Part shown: positions 61,083 through 64,000 of the stretch, piece by piece | Position numbering within the stretch: position 1 is the stretch's first letter | How the letters are laid out: the number at the start of each line of letters is the position of its first letter | Translations under genes and position numbers: made by a program | From: CAUZIR01 sp034421295 | GTDB lineage: Bacteria; Chloroflexota; Dehalococcoidia; Lucifugimonadales; UBA2962 | Direction: 5' to 3' | Assembly (NCBI GenBank): GCA_034421295.1 | Contig: DAOUKM010000004.1 | Span: 171,887-235,886 of the forward strand | Length of the DNA stretch: 64,000 nt | The notes under the pieces: model-generated | Told to the model about the DNA's origin: nothing | The model's database searches: none | The model's input: the letters and a program-made list of their open reading frames with translations, nothing else

Positions 61083-63320
61083 CTAGGCGACCGCCCCACC
61101 CGCGCGGAGCCGGGCGATCTCCCCGGGCGGGTAGCCGATCTCGCCGAGCACCTCAGAGGTGTGCTCCCCGAGTCCCGGGGCCGGCCTGAGCACCGCGGCC
61201 GGGGTTCCCGAGAAGCGAAACGGGGGGCCCATCTGCCTTACGGGTCCTATAGGAGTTTCGGCTTCGACGCTTATGCCGCAGGCGACCGCCTGAGGCTCCT
61301 GGTGAGCGTCCATTATGTGACGGCTTTCAGCGCACCTAACGCCCACCGAGCGCAGCCTCTCGACGGCCAGCGAGGTACTCAGGCCCGCAATCGCGGACCC
61401 TAACGCCCGGGCGATATCCCGGTCGGCGGCCTTGCGCTCTCTCTCGCCCGGGTAACGTCCCGCGAGGTCGGGGAGCCGGAGCGCTTGCGCTGCCGCGGCG
61501 AACTGCTCGTCCTCGCTGCACGAAAGGTAGATGTGTCCGTCCCTTGTCTCATACAGCCTTCGGGTCGCCGTAACGCCCATCTGTCCCCACTTTCGCGCGT
61601 CTACAGGCGGCTGCGAGCTTTGCACCATCTCCCCCGCCTGAACCGCGACTCCGGCGGCTAGCAGCGACGTCTCGACCCTGGTACCTGTCCCGTCCCGCAC
61701 CTGGGCCAAGAGACCGGAGACGGCGCCGAAGCAGGCCAGCATGGAAGCCGCGTAGTCGGCTATGGCCACCTTCAGAAAGATGGGACTGCCGTCAGTGCCC
61801 TGGGCGGACATGGCACCTGTCAGCGCCTGTATGAGCGGATCGAAGGCGGGCTCTTCCGCAAGCGGTCCCGGGCTCCCGTAGCCGCTCACGGAAAGATAGA
61901 CGAGCCCGGGTCGCAGAGCCCGAAGGGTCCGCTCGTCCACGCCGAGGCGCGCTGCGGCGCCTGGGCGGAAATTCTCGGCTACCATGTCCGCCCGCCTGAC
62001 CAGGTCGTACACGACGCCGCGACCCCCTGGCGTCCTCAGGTCCACCACGATTCCCCGCTTTCCGCGATTCCACGCCTGGAAAGAGCCCCCTATTACACGA
62101 AACCCGTCCCCTGCGGGCGATTCGACCTTGATGACGTCGGCCCCCATGTCGGCGAGGAGGCTGGTGGCGTATGACCCGGCGATGTACCCGGTGAGGTCGA
62201 CCACGCGCGTTCCGGCCAGAGGTCCCTGGTTCGCCTTGGAGGAAGGTGCACTCGCCCTGGGCGGACCTGCCGGCTTCGGGGAAACCCTTACCGGGGGCGA
62301 CATCCACGTAACCGGACCCAGGACTTCGTCGTCGCCGCGCTCGAACACACCGCTCTCGATGGCGTGGGGATGCGCGAAGAACTGGGTGCGGGATCTGACC
62401 AGGTCGCACGGGACGTCGTGCTCTGAGAGAATCCTCACCCAGTGGCGGCCGGCTTCGGTGGATATGACGTCCGCGATCAGGCTCCTCAGAACCGGGCGCT
62501 GGGCCGGCTCCAGGTTCCAGGGCGCACCCTCGAATCGCGGATCCTCGGTCCATTCGAACCGCTCGAGCGCTATGCACAGCTTGTTCCAGAACGTGTCGGT
62601 GCCGCACGTGAACATGAGCCACTCGCCGTCGGAACACTCATATAGCTGGTAGACGGGGTTTACTCCCATCTGATCGGTCGCCTCGCGAACCCACGACCTT
62701 ACGTTCGGGCCGGTCACCATGGTCCCTGACTGCATCGCCAGCGCGCCGCAATAGAGCGAGGCCTCAACCTGCTGGCCCAGCCCCGAGGCCTCCCGCTCGC
62801 ACAGGGCGGCCCCGATAGACCCGGCGGCAAGGAACGCAGCGCCGTAGCTGGCTATCGGAAGGTTGACATAGACGGGAGGGCCGTCCCAGCCACCCTGGTC
62901 GCCGTAGATACCGGCAAGCGCTGCGACGACCCCCTCGTCGGCCGGTGCGTCGGCGAGGGGGCCCGTCTCCCCGAAGGGAGGAATCGCGCAGTATACGAGG
63001 CGCGGGTTCATGGGCCGTAACGACGGGTAAGACAGGCCAGCCCGGCCCGCCTCTGCCCCGGGCATCGTCCGGACCAGGACATCGGCGCCACGCACGAGAT
63101 CAACCAGAGCCGACCGATCTGCGCTGCCGAGCGGGTCCAGCGAGGCGATCGTCTTTCGCCGGTTCCAGAGCCGAAAGCGCTCATCGCCCGCGAATCTGCC
63201 GCTATCGACCCTCACGGTCTCCGCACCCAGCTCGGCCATCAGCATCGTCGCGTAGGCGCCAGCCACGTCGGAGTCCAAGTCGAGAACGACGACACCCGAG
63301 TAGGGCCCGGCTGAGAGCAT
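61083..63320 (-). CDS. Tandem CaiB/BaiF (class III) CoA-transferase
   Basis: A 745-aa protein made of two family III CoA-transferase modules, residues about 1-350 and 368-745; the usual enzyme is about 400 aa. The C-half begins GTRVVDLTGYIAGSYATSLL, keeps VAENFRPGAAARLG and the catalytic Asp at 522 (IADYAASMLACFGAVSGL). In the N-half the equivalent position is Ser158 (LPIASYGAAFLAAGS) and the NRGKRGI motif is changed to NRRKTIAS. I chose ATG 63320, with GGGGGAT upstream; ATG 63353 is also in frame. It is convergent with the ThDP enzyme. Substrate unknown. Confidence 0.92.
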   Translation of the reverse strand: MLSAGPYSGVVVLDLDSDVAGAYATMLMAELGAETVRVDSGRFAGDERFRLWNRRKTIASLDPLGSADRSALVDLVRGADVLVRTMPGAEAGRAGLSYPSLRPMNPRLVYCAIPPFGETGPLADAPADEGVVAALAGIYGDQGGWDGPPVYVNLPIASYGAAFLAAGSIGAALCEREASGLGQQVEASLYCGALAMQSGTMVTGPNVRSWVREATDQMGVNPVYQLYECSDGEWLMFTCGTDTFWNKLCIALERFEWTEDPRFEGAPWNLEPAQRPVLRSLIADVISTEAGRHWVRILSEHDVPCDLVRSRTQFFAHPHAIESGVFERGDDEVLGPVTWMSPPVRVSPKPAGPPRASAPSSKANQGPLAGTRVVDLTGYIAGSYATSLLADMGADVIKVESPAGDGFRVIGGSFQAWNRGKRGIVVDLRTPGGRGVVYDLVRRADMVAENFRPGAAARLGVDERTLRALRPGLVYLSVSGYGSPGPLAEEPAFDPLIQALTGAMSAQGTDGSPIFLKVAIADYAASMLACFGAVSGLLAQVRDGTGTRVETSLLAAGVAVQAGEMVQSSQPPVDARKWGQMGVTATRRLYETRDGHIYLSCSEDEQFAAAAQALRLPDLAGRYPGERERKAADRDIARALGSAIAGLSTSLAVERLRSVGVRCAESRHIMDAHQEPQAVACGISVEAETPIGPVRQMGPPFRFSGTPAAVLRPAPGLGEHTSEVLGEIGYPPGEIARLRAGGAVA

Positions 63321-63428
63321 CGATCCCCCGTTGTGCAGCATGTGGGTACCCATGCGGGAAACCCGAGCGCAGGCCAGTATACGTCGGCCGGATGCCAGCG
63401 GGGGTGGCGGCCGGTGTGCGCCGGCCGA

Positions 63429-63458
63429 TTGCCGGTGATGGAGACGGTCTGCTATATT
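63429..63458 (+). promoter_or_regulatory. Promoter of tRNA-Ala
   Basis: TTGCCG (63429-63434), 18 bp, and an extended -10 TGCTATATT (63450-63458). The transcript would begin about 35 nt before the mature tRNA. Confidence 0.55.
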
Positions 63459-63499
63459 GGGCCGTGCGGGCCTTGTTACCCGCGTTCCCGGGCAATCGT

Positions 63500-63575
63500 G
63501 GGGCTGTAGCTCATCTGGGAGAGCGCTTCAATGGCATTGAAGAGGTAGGGGGTTCGAGTCCCCCCAGCTCCACCA
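63500..63575 (+). tRNA. tRNA-Ala(GGC)
   Basis: A canonical cloverleaf: acceptor GGGGCTG/CAGCTCC, D-arm, anticodon stem CTTCA/TGAAG with loop ATGGCAT (anticodon GGC), T-arm GGGGG/CCCCC with TTCGAGT, discriminator A and encoded CCA. A shorter T-arm-like motif (GGGGGGGCTCGAATCC) follows at about 63594-63609; it is not a second tRNA. Confidence 0.97.
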
Positions 63576-63642
63576 GCTTATAGCTAAGAATAGAGGGGGG
63601 GGCTCGAATCCTCACCCTGCGTGGGACGGAGGTGGAGTCGTA

Positions 63643-64000
63643 ATGCAGACGATGCTCGGGAACCTCGGTTTCGCTCTGACAGTGGCAGTTGCGCTGATGC
63701 TTCTGGCCGCAGCATGCAGCACCGACGGCAGAACCTGGGGCGATGCGCGCTACACAGCCGAGATGCGGAACGCGGAGGGCGACTCCATAGGCACTGTAGT
63801 CATGCAGCGAGGCTCAGGGGGATTCCTGGTGACCGTCATGGTGGAGGGCATCGAACCCGGCCCGCACGGCATCCACATCCACTCAGCCGGGACGTGCATG
63901 CCCGATTTTGGGGCGTCAGGCGGACACATCAACGTGGACAACCGCCAGCACGGGCTGCTCAACCTCGACGGCCCGGACAACGGCGACCTGCCCAATATCT
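63643..64000 (+). CDS. sodC: Cu/Zn superoxide dismutase lipoprotein, cut by window end
   Basis: ATG 63643 with GGAGGTGGAG upstream opens a frame that runs off the window (119 codons seen). A lipoprotein signal ends in LLAAAC. The mature part shows SodC features: GTVVMQRGSGGFLVTVMVEG, the metal ligands H-x-H in GPHGIHIHSAGTCM, a conserved Cys, and SGGHIN. The copper- and zinc-binding C-terminal part lies outside. It would remove superoxide on the outer side of the membrane. Confidence 0.93.
   Translation, partial: MQTMLGNLGFALTVAVALMLLAAACSTDGRTWGDARYTAEMRNAEGDSIGTVVMQRGSGGFLVTVMVEGIEPGPHGIHIHSAGTCMPDFGASGGHINVDNRQHGLLNLDGPDNGDLPNI

Noticed and set aside
63590..63620. Second T-arm-like sequence after tRNA-Ala
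   Set aside because: There is no anticodon arm or acceptor stem; probably chance similarity or a short duplicated fragment of the tRNA end.

Overview
The window is high-GC bacterial chromosomal DNA made of single-copy housekeeping genes plus a gene-poor stretch of about 12 kb and an accessory block. The gene set fits a free-living Chloroflexota-type bacterium (Dehalococcoidia/SAR202-like). The reasons are a Cys-type CcmE with split ccm genes, a sat-cysC fusion beside cysH, HemQ, KorAB, a branched-chain amino-acid-type (liv) uptake operon and a tandem CaiB CoA-transferase. This placement is inferred from gene content only. No rRNA or phylogenetic calculation was available.

Layout. 1-4.2 kb: a truncated unknown gene, secA and prs on the minus strand. 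4.3-7.0 kb: the sulfate activation/reduction operon cysH-sat/cysC on the plus strand, preceded by a terminator-like leader hairpin. 7.0-12.5 kb: the liv ABC operon (livF-G-M-H-K, minus). 12.5-24.3 kb: a sparsely coding region with small membrane or unknown proteins, a second livK, a DEAD-box helicase with an N-terminal zinc ribbon, pyrE, hpt, an ABM-fold monooxygenase, a VapBC toxin-antitoxin pair and a decayed tRNA-Ala. 24.3-34.4 kb: an accessory surface block with a 1,532-residue cadherin-like secreted protein built by internal duplication, a 1,436-residue alpha-2-macroglobulin with intact thioester, and a second VapBC-type pair, closed by tRNA-Asn. 34.7-45.5 kb: core genes (VTT-domain protein, clpC, a peptide-ABC ATPase, holA, DUF1232, ychF, hemW, selB, a minimal zincin). 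45.6-51.5 kb: cytochrome c maturation genes ccmC-D-E (plus) and ccmA-B (minus) separated by korAB. 51.6-53.6 kb: queuosine genes queF-C-E. 53.7-64 kb: a fumarylacetoacetate-hydrolase-family enzyme, ccdA, ferredoxin-type sulfite/nitrite reductase with its own leader attenuator, a small membrane protein, hemQ, an NHL-repeat protein, a ThDP enzyme, a CoA-transferase, tRNA-Ala and the start of sodC.

Functional links. Sulfate is activated by Sat-CysC, reduced by CysH, and the sulfite formed is reduced by the siroheme enzyme at 55.5 kb; both loci have a similar promoter plus leader hairpin. CcmA-E, CcdA, HemW and HemQ together handle heme synthesis/delivery and c-type cytochrome assembly. Many promoters share an extended -10 element (TGnTAnnAT-like), and several genes (vapB, ccmC, and probably hemQ and selB) appear to be leaderless or nearly so.

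No CRISPR array, prophage or intact insertion sequence was found. The items most worth follow-up are the duplicated cadherin protein with a unique Cys repeat, its A2M neighbour and island-like flanks, the sulfur-gene attenuators, the structured element upstream of korA, and the tandem CoA-transferase with one half lacking its catalytic Asp.
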